A stretch of DNA of 64,000 nucleotides, taken from contig OZ024742.1 of the NCBI GenBank assembly GCA_964016885.1, positions 356,338,066 to 356,402,065 on the forward strand, written 5' to 3'. Under the pieces are notes generated by a model. It was not told the origin of the DNA, searched no databases, and saw nothing but the letters and a program-made list of their open reading frames with translations. The DNA comes from Eledone cirrhosa (Eukaryota > Mollusca > Cephalopoda > Octopoda > Eledonidae). The position numbers and the translations under genes are program-made. Positions 42,804 through 53,064 of this stretch are shown here, piece by piece. The stretch's first letter is position 1, and every line of letters begins with the position of its first letter.

Positions 42804-42921
42804 CCTCCAACGAGATATACCTTGGAGGAGGCGGCTAAACCTGCATAGGTGTGAGCTGTCACCTCCATCGAGATATACCTTGGAGGAGGCCAGCTAAACC
42901 TGCATAGGTGTGAGCTGTCAC
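42804..42921. repeat. 58-bp tandem duplication
   Basis: There are two near-identical units beginning CCTCCA-A/T-CGAGATATACC and ending GCATAGGTGTGAGCTGTCA. Each unit contains the self-complementary pair CCTCCAA and TTGGAGG, so each can form a small stem-loop. Confidence 0.85.
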
Positions 42922-43059
42922 ACACATGTATGTATGGATATGATTTATTCTTTTACTGATTTATTTAAATGATTTATTTGATCTCAATGATAACAGAACC
43001 TATTACAGTCTCTTACTTATTTTATTAATGTCAATTTATTGATTGGCTATATGATCTTG

Positions 43060-43190
43060 GTAGACACTATGTGCTGGTGCCTCTTAAAATGTATCCTATA
43101 AAGCCTGTAAGGTGTTTATGATAGGAAGAGCATCCAGCTATAGAAACCAATCCAAACAAAGGATCAAGAAAGCTCTTTAACTACAATATA
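43060..43190 (+). repeat. LINE/SINE 3' tail module, decayed
   Basis: GCTGGTGCCTCTTAAAATG, TAAAGCCTGTAAGGTG and GAGCATCCAGCTATAGAAAC match the LINE-B tail in order. Confidence 0.55.
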
Positions 43191-43197
43191 AATACAA

Positions 43198-43440
43198 ACA
43201 AGAAACAAGTTTGGTTATTTGGTAGAACTGACAATGTGTGTGTGGTAGAACAGCCAAAATAAAGAGAGAAACTAGGAGAAACGAAAAAACACATTGAAGT
43301 AAAGTAAAAGAGTGAGGATGAGAGGAGATTTACCTTTGAAATTCTAAATTATCCCAAGTATTTTCGGATTTACCATCCATTATCAAGGGGAGTCCCTGGG
43401 AGTAACCTCAGAGAAAAACCTGAGAAATGTAGTGAGCAGT
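43198..43440 (+). repeat. Unclassified dispersed repeat, copy 2
   Basis: It matches 38,030-38,290 in phrase order (AAGTTTGGTTATTTGG, CTGACAATGTG, TTTACCTTTGAA, AAGTATTTTCGGATTT, ATTATCAAGGGGAG, GAGAAAAACCTGAG). Confidence 0.55.
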
Positions 43441-43494
43441 TGTTCGATTTATGTTTAGCATCAAGCACACAACAAACGCTCTAGTGTCGGTAAC

Positions 43495-43740
43495 AGGATC
43501 AAGCACAACTGGGACTCTCCATAAAGTGGCTGGAGATAGGAAGCACATTAGACATTGAAAAGGTGTCAAAACAAAGCGTGGAGTAGACTCTTCAGTTGTG
43601 TCAGAGATATGATAACCTCCCTTGTGTTGGTGCCATGAAAATACATTTGGGGCTTTTTGTAACACCAATTAAATACTGACCAGGTCTGTAATGACCAGTT
43701 CAACCCATGCTAGTAGGGAAAGCTGCTTTTCAATTACAAT
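43495..43740 (+). repeat. LINE 3' tail, decayed
   Basis: Module-like phrases (CCATAAAGTGGCTGGAGATAG, GTTGGTGCCATGAAAATAC) and a terminal CAACCCATGCTAGTAGGGAA correspond to the LINE-B 3' UTR. Confidence 0.55.
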
Positions 43741-43967
43741 AATAATATATATGCAATAATTTTCAACACAGTTCAGTTTCTAATATATACATACATATAT
43801 ATAAGAGTGACTATGACTAAATGAAGTTAATTCTAACTTCTTGACTTATACTTCATGTTTACAAATGTACTCTAGAGTAAAAAGACCCACCTGCACACCT
43901 CATTGAGTGTCCTACCATGCATACTGAAGTGTCTGTGATTAACTAACACAAACTCAAATTAATTAGT

Positions 43968-43995
43968 ATATATATATATATATATATATATACAT
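43968..43995. repeat. (TA)n microsatellite
   Basis: A short AT run. Confidence 0.9.
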
Positions 43996-44081
43996 ACATA
44001 TGAATGTAGTGTGGTAAGGAACCAGGTGGACCATAATGCACTAGAGTACTCGAATCTTAGGGTAGTAGAGTGGGTAATAGA

Positions 44082-44181
44082 AAAAGAGTCAGGACCCCGA
44101 CGGCTGAGCTCCGGCCATTTCGACAGCTAGATCTAACTGTCGAAATGGCCGGAGCTCAGCCATTGGGGTCCTGACTCTTTT
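44082..44181. repeat. 100-bp near-perfect palindrome
   Basis: The sequence from AAAAGAGTCAGGACCCC pairs with GGGGTCCTGACTCTTTT. The GC-rich core GGCTGAGCTCCGGCCATTTC pairs with its complement, and the centre is TAGATCTA at 44,128-44,135. By eye only three base pairs mismatch out of 50. It directly adjoins the next palindrome. Confidence 0.9.
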
Positions 44182-44418
44182 GCAGTGGAATGACAGGGAC
44201 TCCAGTCCCTATCATCTCATTTCTACAGCTGAGTGAACTGGAGAAATGTGAAATAAAGTGTCTTGCTCAAGGAAACAGCACATCACCCGGTCTGAGTTCA
44301 ATTCTCAGACCGGGTGATGTGTTGTTTCCTTGAGCAAGACACTTTATTTCACATTGCTCCAGTTCACTCAGCTGTAGAAATGAGATGATAGGGACTCGAG
44401 TATCACTCATTCCACTGC
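44182..44418. repeat. SINE-2 inverted duplication (~200-bp palindrome)
   Basis: Arms 44,200-44,296 and 44,304-44,400 are inverted copies of the SINE-2 segment from the B box (TGAGTTCAATTCTCAGACC) to GATAGGGACT, with a 7-bp loop TTCAATT at the centre (44,300). I count about three or four mismatches. Outside 44,200 the left arm continues in diverged form to GCAGTGGAAT, matching ATTCCACTGC on the right. Confidence 0.9.
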
Positions 44419-44615
44419 AAAGTGGTCGTGGAGGTGCCAATACAAAAAAGCACCCAGCCCACACTGTAAAGTGGATGTGTAGGCACCACAGAAAAAAAAG
44501 CACCCAGCACTCACTGTAAATGAGGTTGGTGTTAGGAAGGGCATCCAGCTGTAGAAAACAAGCCAGAATCAATTCCCATCCCACCCTTGCAAGCAGGGAA
44601 AAGCGGACGTAAAAT
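44297..44615 (+). repeat. SINE-2, 5'-truncated at the B box
   Basis: The sense copy starts in the B box and continues through GAGCAAGACACTTTATTTCA and two LINE-B modules (CACTGCAAAGTGGTCGTGG, GTGGATGTGTAGGCACCAC). It then has GGAAGGGCATCCAGCTGTAG and the LINE-A terminal segment (CCCATCCCACCCTTGCAAGC). Its A-box half is replaced by the inverted copy to the left. Confidence 0.9.
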
Positions 44616-44803
44616 AATTGTTTCTACTTTTGGCACAAGGCCAGCAATTATCCCAGTGCATTACTGGTACTTTATTTTATCGACCCCGTAAGGATGAAAG
44701 GCAAAGTTAACCTCGGCGGAATTTGAACTCAGAATGGCAAGGGCCGTAACTCTATGCGTCAAAGCATGGCGTCCGACTCTCTACCGATACTGCCAATCCA
44801 CAA
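44616..44803 (-). repeat. SINE-1 (tRNA-derived)
   Basis: It is a full-length antisense copy that begins directly at the end of the SINE-2 tail, so the two SINEs lie tail to tail. Confidence 0.9.
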
Positions 44804-44819
44804 TGATGATGATATATAT

Positions 44820-46210
44820 ATGAGACGAGATTTCCTTTAGTTTATGTCACCTAAATTCCCATCATAAGTATTTGATCAACCTGACTCTGAAGCAGGAGAT
44901 ACTTGCCCACTGTGCCACACATTTAGATTAAACCCAGAATATTGTATATTAAATGAATAAAAATCTAATATAAAAATGTATTAAAATGTCTTTCAGAATA
45001 CAAAATAGAAGCTATTTAATCACTTTTTAACATAATTTTTGCTAAAGTATAAATATCATGCTTGATTTACTGTGTTCGTGAAACTGTTGTGTTTAGCATA
45101 AAAGGTGTGTGATCAGAGATTGCTAATTAACAAAGTTGGGTATTTATAAAGAACTACAGACTTTAAAGATGAAAGAATTTTGTTAATCTGGCATGTGATA
45201 GTTGAGTTTCCCTGCAATAATCTGGTTTATTTGATTATTTGGCATCACTTGTATAGTTTGAGATGCTACTACTGAGCTGCCAAGCGATCTGAAGAACCTT
45301 TGTTGTTTGTAATGTCAGCCAGGCATTTGTCCTTGAAAGCTGGCAATTTTAAGGTGGTGAATACTAGTTAGTATTAATTGATTTGACTAGATGATCAACT
45401 TCATAGAAATGAAGGAAAGTTGAATCATGCTGGTCAATGAACTTGTTCAAGATTATATTTCCTTTATAATTCTATTATTTAGTCTATATCTGCAGCATTT
45501 CACTTCACTGCACTAAGACATTCTACTAAAAAACTACTAAATAACAACTAAAAAAAAAAGTGACTTTTAATCATCTGAGTTTATCTGTGATTATAACAAT
45601 TATGACAAATGGAATTTTCTTTCTTACTCATTGTACCAAAATATAAGTCCTAAACTAAACTGATTTGTTCAACTTCAATATAACACCACCAGTTCACAAT
45701 ATATTTCTCTTTGTTTTATAAATCCAGTATGAAACTCACATAAACATTATACATTCTTTTTTGTTTTTATTTTCGTGTAAAATCTTTCCATTATATAGGT
45801 AAGGTCTTCAAGCTACATATTTTCTTACAACTAACACTACTTCACTAAGTTTTCAAATTTTACACGTGTAACATTAGTAAATTTATATAACTTCTAGCAT
45901 TTTGTCAACTTGAAAATGTAAGAAAAAAAAAGATATATAATATTACATAAATTTAATAGACATTCTCAGGTAGAATTAAAATTCATTCTCTGAATCATAG
46001 AACCAGACTTATGCCCCACTGTGTGTCAGAATAAATCACTTTAAATATTTTTCTTAGATCTATCTTTAACACTTTTCGTAATATTTCTCTTTAACTCTCA
46101 GCAGCTAGCTTACACCCCTATAGTGTTAGTTATGGCAGTAAAATTCTTGAAACTTTATAGTAAATAAGGCTTAACATGTTAGTTTTGGGAGTTAACATTA
46201 ATATTTAACA
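44820..46210. other. AT-rich stretch, no gene seen
   Basis: No recognisable gene or repeat. Confidence 0.5.
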
Positions 46211-46214
46211 ATTA

Positions 46215-46400
46215 ACAGCCCATGCTAACAATATACTTTACAGCATATAGTTATGGTCCTTTACATTTTGTGTTCAAATCTCGCCAAAATTTGCTTTGTC
46301 TTCCATCCTTAGAGCGTTTTTTAACCTTTATTTTTTAGATAATTATCATCATGTATATTTGGGGAAAATGGACATTAAATGGTGATGATGATGATTGCTA
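46215..46400 (+). repeat. SINE-1 remnant with GATGAT tail
   Basis: CAGCATATAGTTATGGTCCT, TGTGTTCAAATCTCGCC and TTTGTCTTCCATCCTTAGAG are the SINE-1 middle. A LINE-tail-like GGAAAATGGACATTAAATGG with GATGATGATGATT follows. Confidence 0.6.
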
Positions 46401-46589
46401 ATCATTCAAATAACATTACTTTTCATACATCTGATTTAAATTTCTGGCAGCCTAGAACAGTTGGCTGATATTTGCAGGTGATTCATTTCATTTCATGTTG
46501 GCATTCCACATTGGCATGATCTAAATATTTTGTTATTTGGAATTACTGCCATCTTAGATAGAACATCTCAAGTTTCGCTATGGTTCCTA

Positions 46590-46675
46590 CAGACAGATTC
46601 CCTTCCTAACACCAACTATTTAACACAATGTACTGGGTGTATTTTATTGTGGCATCAGCTATAGAAAAGTTGTAT
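46590..46675 (-). repeat. LINE 3' tail scrap
   Basis: Antisense AGATTCCCTTCCTAACACCA, ACAATGTACTGGGTGTATTT and TTGTGGCATCAGC match the module region. Confidence 0.5.
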
Positions 46676-46879
46676 TCTTGACAAGACTACTCTTTACACT
46701 AGTTTTTTTCTGCCCAATTATCCACCTTTTTCCAAAGTGTACTGTATGATTTATTGTTGCTTGCTTCTACATGACAAAAAGAATCCTTTCTATTTTAAAT
46801 TATCTCTATTCTCAGCAAGGTTTTTGCCAGGTTTTTGATATGATATTTTGTGATGAAACGAGTATAGTTATATACTTTC

Positions 46880-47030
46880 CAGTAGGTTTATTATTGAACC
46901 TGTAGCAGTGGTGACGTCTATTGATCTGTGTCCAAAGGCCACCCCTCCACTCACTGCTATCGGTACAGAGAGGGCTACCACAGGAGTGCCTCATGCAAGT
47001 TGGAATTACCAGTATATCAATGTGTCTTCC
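46880..47030 (+). pseudogene. Decayed non-LTR C-terminal fragment (51-kb family)
   Basis: The frame reads FIIEPVAVVTSIDLCPKAT, similar to FAIIPLAVETSGVLGPR on the minus strand near 51,260. Confidence 0.45.
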
Positions 47031-47299
47031 TAACTATCATCTGCTCTTTGAGAAATTATATTTATATTTTTAACTGTTGATAATATTGATGTCTAGCTAA
47101 ATTATTTATATAAATAAACTAAAGCAAAAACGAAACCAAACAGTGAGAGTGTTTTACTACTTTTTTGCAATATTAAGACAACATGACCCTCCCCAAATAT
47201 CTCTATTATTTCAAACCAAAGCTACCCAAGAAGTGTAAATGTGGCCACATGTAAATGAAGATAGAGTATGAATATCATCATGAAATAGAAACATTATGG

Positions 47300-47635
47300 A
47301 ATGTTAAATAAGGAAAAGAAGGTTACAGTGAGAACTACATGTTTGTTTGTTGGAGTGAAAGAGGTTGAGCAATATGGCTGTCATGATAGGTGAAAATTGA
47401 TGTTATACAGCTGCAGAGAAGAGTGATGGTGAGAGTAATGTATAACAGCAGAAAGTCTAACTGTAAAAAAGTGGGAGTGCTGATGTGAGCATAAAAGGGG
47501 AAAACTAGGTGAAGATAGATAATGGTAGCTATAAGCTGGTGCTTGGCAGGAGATTGAACAAAAGGGGTCAATTCATTGGGGATGAACAGAGGGGACAGCA
47601 AAAAGCTAGATAGCAGCACAACATTTCATTTCTGT
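47300..47635. other. Purine-rich stretch, no gene seen
   Basis: The plus strand is strongly biased to A and G, like 48,150-48,620. No element or gene is recognised. Confidence 0.4.
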
Positions 47636-47639
47636 TGTG

Positions 47640-47985
47640 GTAAGCCCTTCATCTGGGACATTACATATAACAACACTTTCTCTAGTGGCAGCCTGGTGCA
47701 TTCAGCAAGAGACCTAGATTTTGTTGCCTGACAAGCTGAAAATTGCAAGCTGTTTAATTGTCTGATGCTTTCTGTTAGTTTTACCATTGAACCTATATCA
47801 CTGGAGGCATATATTGATCTGGTTCCTAATACTACCTCTCTACTCCTACCAGTACAAAGATGGCAACTCATAACTGTGTCCCATGCAAGTTTGATTGGCT
47901 ACTATTTCAACACGCCTACCTCTAGGCTAATACTTTCTCCATTCTTTCCACTGGGATTGTCAGACAGCTTATGCCTGGGGTCTGA
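47640..47985 (+). pseudogene. Decayed non-LTR C-terminal fragment (51-kb family)
   Basis: The plus frame reads KPFIWDITYNNTFSSGSLVH, then SFTIEPISLEAYIDLVP, and ends with a TTTCTCCATTCTTTCCACTG segment. These align in order with KPLVWDATCTGSFCSRNLVQ, FAIIPLAVETSGVLGP and the FSIL segment of the 51-kb copy. Stops and substitutions make it an old copy. Confidence 0.6.
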
Positions 47986-48149
47986 CATGCCCGAGAGCAC
48001 TCTCCCATATGGTCCAGGTTTGTACCATTGGAGTAGCAATGGTTTATTATGCTACAATATTTGTCAACACACTCACAAACATATATTTTGCTACTATACA
48101 TATCTGTTTGTACTTAAACAAGATGTTCTTTTAGATTTAGTGAGATGAG

Positions 48150-48700
48150 CTGTGTAGTGTGGTGTGAGAGCCAGGGTTGTATGACAACAAAGAAATGTAC
48201 TAGTAAATTGTGAAGGATGTCCCATGGGAAGATAATGATGAGGGCTATTGCGTTGGCTATTATATATGGTTGTGGGTGGTTCGTAAATGTCAATGAAAAG
48301 TCAAATGATGGAGAAAGAGAATGGTAGTTGGCTGGAGTAAAGAAGGGGCGATAATCAGAACCTTCATTCATCATATCATCACCTTGATATGAGTTAGATG
48401 TAGTGGTTGAGGGTTGGTGGTGAGTGTGAAGTTGAGTGATATTTGATGATGAGTGATGGTTTGGAGGGATAGAGAGAGAGTTGGATTTATTGTGATGATT
48501 GGGGATAGTTTAATAGAAAAGTGGTGAAAGTACGAAAGGTAGTGATAATGATAATAAGCCTTATGTAGATAATGGGGGATAGAGAGATGTAGAGGAGTGA
48601 GGGGCTGGTTGATAATGATAAAGTAGTAGGCAGAAAGATCTGAAGTGTCTCAAACCAGAAGGCTCATGCTTAGACCAGTGCTTATATCAGATTAATAATG
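48150..48700. other. Purine-rich GATG-biased stretch
   Basis: G/A-rich on the plus strand, with GATGATG, GAGAGAG and GGTGG phrases. No gene or classified repeat is seen. Confidence 0.4.
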
Positions 48701-48769
48701 TTAAATGACTGAGAGTACAAGACTCACCCTCATGGACATGTTTAAACCCACAGCTATTGCTGGTACTCA

Positions 48770-48897
48770 TGTTCAGCTGAGTATACTGGAGCAATATGAA
48801 ATTAAGTATTTTGCTCAAGAACACAACATGCAACCCGGCCTATGACATTATAGTCATAAGTTCAACACCCTGACCACTAAGCCACATGCCTCCACGG
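48770..48897 (-). repeat. SINE-2/3 tRNA-like head
   Basis: The antisense body GAGCAATATGAAATTAAGTA and GCTCAAGAACACAAC are followed by a degraded B-box region and A-box complement GACCACTAAGCCACATGCC. Confidence 0.7.
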
Positions 48898-48899
48898 AA

Positions 48900-50520
48900 A
48901 GAAAGATGCAGATGAAAATATAAATTTTAGGCCAACTGAATCCCCCATTCAATTTTAGTTTCTAGCCAGAGTAAGTAAACAGCGTTTAACTTATACAGTT
49001 GTTAATGGCTTGACAAAAGTCATGATACCATAATGCCTCCTGTTTCTCTTCCTATAAAAACTACTAAACTTTAGATGGGTGAAATCAACAGTTTAAAATA
49101 AAAGACATTAATATTTAAATATTAAATGTTGTGGTATATCCCCTAAGTGCCTGATCAAGCACACCTATGATCAAAACTTTTTATTTGTGACCATTTTGTT
49201 CTTTCCAAGAATATATATGGTTACATTAAGTGTCTTTCTTGTGTTTAAAATAGTAGTGTTTGAATTGAGGCGATTTGGCTACTGTTTCTTGTATATCAAA
49301 TAACAACAGAGAACCCTTTTTGTTATATCATAGTGTAGCCCAATCTAAGACTTTCAAACCAATCAATGTATTTGTACAATTACTCAGCTGAATCTAATAA
49401 ATGCCAAAATTTATGCTACAAACGTAAAATAGGAAAAACACTTTATTGAATGAAAAGAACAATCCTGGAGATTTATAGTCGCCAAGGATAAAATAAAGTT
49501 TCTGTTTTAATAATTAATTTACATAAATATTTTTTATAAAGTAATTTTATTCTTGGCGTTCATGATTGATATATTTAGAATTAAAAGTGTTAAGGAAAGT
49601 GTCTTCTGCTAAAATTGTCTGGAGCATTTTCCCAATAAATGGAAACTACAACTTCCAGTAATTGCAATATTAATTTCAGCCTGAAAAAAAATGACAATTT
49701 TCTTCAATTTAAAACTAATTTGATTGATTAGTCCAATGAATATTGACAATAAAAATATTACTTTTTTAACATTTTCCAGGAATAAATTATCCTGGTTATA
49801 TAAATCCTTAAATAATTTTCTAATCTCTTCTGAAAACGAAAATATAAACAGAAGATACATTTAGAGTTTTAATATAAATCTTGTAATATACAGAATATGA
49901 TAGATAGACTGGATTTTTCTCCTTGGTCACACACAATTTATCTTCTATTCCATTTAATCATTATGTTTGAATGGATATTTCAGTGTAGAGTAGCATTTAT
50001 TGTTTCATAAATTTCATCTTATTTGTTTTCAGTTAGTTACAAAATAGAAGTAACATTTATAAAGCACTATATCTGCTTAAGTTTGGAAAAGCTACACAGT
50101 AATGCTGTAAAATATATGCTAGATTAGATAGCAATATATATTAAAGAATGTTGACTAAAACAATTGACTTTCAATCAAAGAATAACTGCTGCTTGAGATG
50201 GCATTTGAATATATCAAGCAAGCTAGAAATCTAGTGATCAAAGGGGTATTAAAATATCTTGGAAGATAGAAGGAAATGTAATCTTAAATTCAGTGAGAGA
50301 ATGTGTAACTCCTTAATAGAAATAAAGCCAAATATATCATGTCATTGTTCAAGTACAAACAGAACAAATGAATGAAACTGACCTAATGTGTGTGTGCATA
50401 CCAGAAGTCAAATGCTAAAGGTTCATAAGTTTGCAGAAATTGTACTGAAAAACAATGTTTTTCAGAATTAATTTATACTTATCTATACTCCGCTTTAAAT
50501 TTATTGAAAATTTCAACACA
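48900..50520. other. AT-rich stretch, no gene seen
   Basis: No recognisable gene or repeat; the antisense 83-codon frame at 49,609-49,860 has no known features. Confidence 0.5.
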
Positions 50521-50524
50521 TTTT

Positions 50525-50835
50525 TCGTCCTTCATCATCATTAGCTTCATTTAACATCAGATCTCCATACTAACTAGTGTTGGAAGCGCCTATGTTGACC
50601 AAATCAGTACTGAAGTGGGGCTACTGACCTCTTGTACAGGCTAATGTGTTTGTATCTTGTTTACATAAGATCAGACATTCTATCGAATGCACAGGAGAAG
50701 TTGTTGTGGCATTTGACACAAACTCAAGGTCCTCTCAACCCCTTGTTTGGCAAGCTTTCTATGGCTGGATTCCCTTCCTAACACTAACCACTTTATGCCA
50801 TGTACTGGGTGATTTCATCATGTAAATCACCAGAA
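50525..50835 (-). repeat. LINE 3' tail, decayed
   Basis: In antisense: CATCATCATTAGCTTCATT, CTATGGCTGGATTCCCTTCC, AACACTAACCACTTTATGC, ATGTACTGGGTGATT. This matches the LINE-B tail in order. Confidence 0.6.
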
Positions 50836-51039
50836 CTAGGAAGGTTATCATGTCCTTGACACAACTAAAGAGTTCTCCCAACCCTGTTAAAATTAAATAT
50901 CAGTTATGTACTCGGGTTGATCAATCCAATATACCCTTAAGTTTAGAAATGTGTAGCCTAATAGCAAAGTAGGTTGCTTATATTTTTAATTTTTCTTTTT
51001 ATAGTTATTCGAGTAGTGAGTGAGTCGAATAAATACATA

Positions 51040-51992
51040 TTAGATTAGATGTTGTCTTCCTGTTTCTTCTACAACAACTACAATGGTACGTGATGGGGCC
51101 CACCCACAGCCCCGGCGAACAGAATGGAGAAGGTCTTTCCCCGGAGGACAGCGAGGGAGACATGCTGGAAGAGCCACTCCAACTCACAGGGCACACATCT
51201 GTAGCTGGCCAGCTCAGCACCTATGATGGTGAGTAAGGAGGTAGCCTGGGGCCGAGGACACCAGAAGTCTCCACTGCCAGGGGTATGATTGCAAACCTGT
51301 TGGAGAGCGACTGGTATTTGAGGAGTTTGGGCCCCTCAGCCCAACGTGCAGCAGAACCTGGGTCAGTCGCAAACTGCACCAGGTTTCGGCTGCAGAAAGA
51401 GCCGGTGCAAGTGGCATCCCAGACGAGGGGTTTGCCCCCGCGGAATGGGAAGATGGTCATGCTATCTGGCCTTTTGCCATCCCCTCGATCCAGCCCACCA
51501 GCTCAAGCTGGGAAGGGAAGCCTGCAGCGTCCAAGCCATGCTTAATGACCTCATTGAGGGCAGCATGGTGTGGAATGCTGCCAGCACTGTGGCGACAGGA
51601 AAGCGGGTGGAGGCCGAAAGAGTCCACGGTGGAACTGCAGCGACATTGGTGTGGCTGGCAGATCCGTCTACTGGGCTAAGTCCCAGCTGGTCCCACATCT
51701 CACAGGCGGCCTCACGTTCTCTGAACATAGAGGGTTCTATTGTGTTTTGAAGAACCCTGCTGACGAGGATGTGGCACGAGGTTACCGATGAAAGATACGC
51801 CGGCAAAGCTAATGAGATCGGTGACCAGAGGCAAAGGCCACCATGCCTGACAGGTAAAGTGGCCTGTTGCCACCCTATGTCGTTAAACTTGACGCTGCAT
51901 ATCTCCTCGGCTGCTGCTCGGATACTAGTATCGAGGTCAGCGAAGAGTGATGTCTGGGTGTAGCACAGAGCGCTGTGGAGTGTCTGGAGAAG
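51040..51992 (-). pseudogene. Non-LTR retrotransposon C-terminal region (GC-rich)
   Basis: On the minus strand, frame 51,806-51,462 starts in the final RT-associated block WQQATLPVRHGGL, LALPAYLSSV, then MWDQLGLSP. A frameshift near 51,460 leads to FPFRGGKPLVWDATCTGSF, AARWAEGPKLLKYQSL, FAIIPLAVETSGVLGP. Another shift leads to ELASYRCVPCELEWLFQHVS and LAVLRGKTFSIL, ending near 51,090. The order LPVxxGGL, KPLVWDATC, xxAVETxGVxGP, xxxSLAVxRG is the typical C-terminus of an invertebrate LINE-type RT ORF. Its high GC content contrasts with the surroundings and suggests a recent arrival. The RT palm is not here. The plus-strand frames are shadows. Confidence 0.75.
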
Positions 51993-52029
51993 TAGGTTGC
52001 TTAGGTTGCTACTTTACTACAAAGACACA

Positions 52030-52460
52030 ATAAAATATTGCTCCAACATCTAAGACTAATTCTTACTCAAATGATTGGCAAGAAATTACTCACAGACATT
52101 CTATCTCCTAACTCCTACTCTTCTACTGCTACTACAGTCACCTCTGGAGGACCTCGTGCCACTAACACTTGGGCTCAGTCAACAAACTCATTTCTTTTCT
52201 CTGATCATTCATATTGTTCCTTCCCCCGACCTCAAGCTAAGCATTATGCCAAGTCCTTATTTTCAAAGTATGATATCTCTTGAAAACCCACCCCCAACCT
52301 TACCTCTATTTTTTATTTATCTCTTTATTTATTTATTTTATCTGCAGTTGTTTCAAATGGATATTAGTCATATTGATCTCACTATTTCTGAAAAACCTGA
52401 AAAATCCATGAAATCAACCATTTTCTGCAGATCAAATTTTGAATAAACAAAAGAGAATAT
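52030..52460 (+). other. Unassigned open frames
   Basis: Frames 52,038-52,283 and 52,075-52,446 overlap. A pyrimidine tract ending CTGCAG at 52,348 precedes a short open stretch (LFQMDISHIDLTISEKPEK), which superficially resembles a splice acceptor and exon. I recognise no family and do not call a gene. Confidence 0.2.
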
Positions 52461-52619
52461 ATCTTTATAATAAAATAAGGAATGGTAATCTCTGATGACT
52501 ATTAACTCTTTCATTACCATATTTCCAATGAAAAACACTGCATATAATTTTTATATAATTTTGAAAATTTCGAGAATGTTGAGAGACTGCTAACATTATT
52601 TTAGAAACAATTATTTAGA

Positions 52620-53062
52620 ATCATCATCATTTAACTCTATCTTCTACGCTAGCCTGGGTTAAACGGGAATTGTCCCACTTAAGGCAAGATTGGTCGGGTG
52701 ACCATGTCGTGCTCGTATAGGACTACCTGGCAGGTTTTCTATGGCTGGATGCCCTTCCTGACACCAACCACATTTACAGTGCGGACTGGGAGCTTTTTAC
52801 TGTGTTACGTACATGGCCACATTACAGCATGGTCTGTGTGTTTTTTTGCCATGACCCCTACATGACCTCATTAATTTGGACTGGATGTTGTGGTACCAAC
52901 ATAACTTTATAGAGAAAGGGTGGTGTTGGTGGAGTGGGGGGATGTAGTAGGGGTAGTGGGTTGGGGTGTATATTTAGTTAAGAGGTGCCTACTGACTGTA
53001 GGTTTCGCTTTGTACATAGGCAAGGCGGGTTATCTGTATTACTGCGTGACACCAAAGAATGT
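52620..53062 (-). repeat. LINE-B 3' UTR, solo copy (copy 2 subfamily)
   Basis: Antisense CATCATCATTTAACTC, GTCCCACTTAAGGCAAGATTG, GGATGCCCTTCCTGACACC and ATGGCCACATTACAGCATGG match the 3' UTR of LINE-B copy 2 at 26,884-27,300 step by step. It ends at CTGTATTACTGCGTGACACC, the end of the coding frame. Confidence 0.85.
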
Positions 53063-53064
53063 AA

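Noticed and set aside
51346..51750. Plus-strand 134-codon frame in the GC-rich block
   Set aside because: It overlaps the minus-strand LINE C-terminus, which has recognisable motifs; the plus frame has none.
52075..52446. 123-codon frame with an acceptor-like CTGCAG as an exon
   Set aside because: Overlapping frames, no domain, and no matching donor or neighbouring exon; kept only as unassigned.
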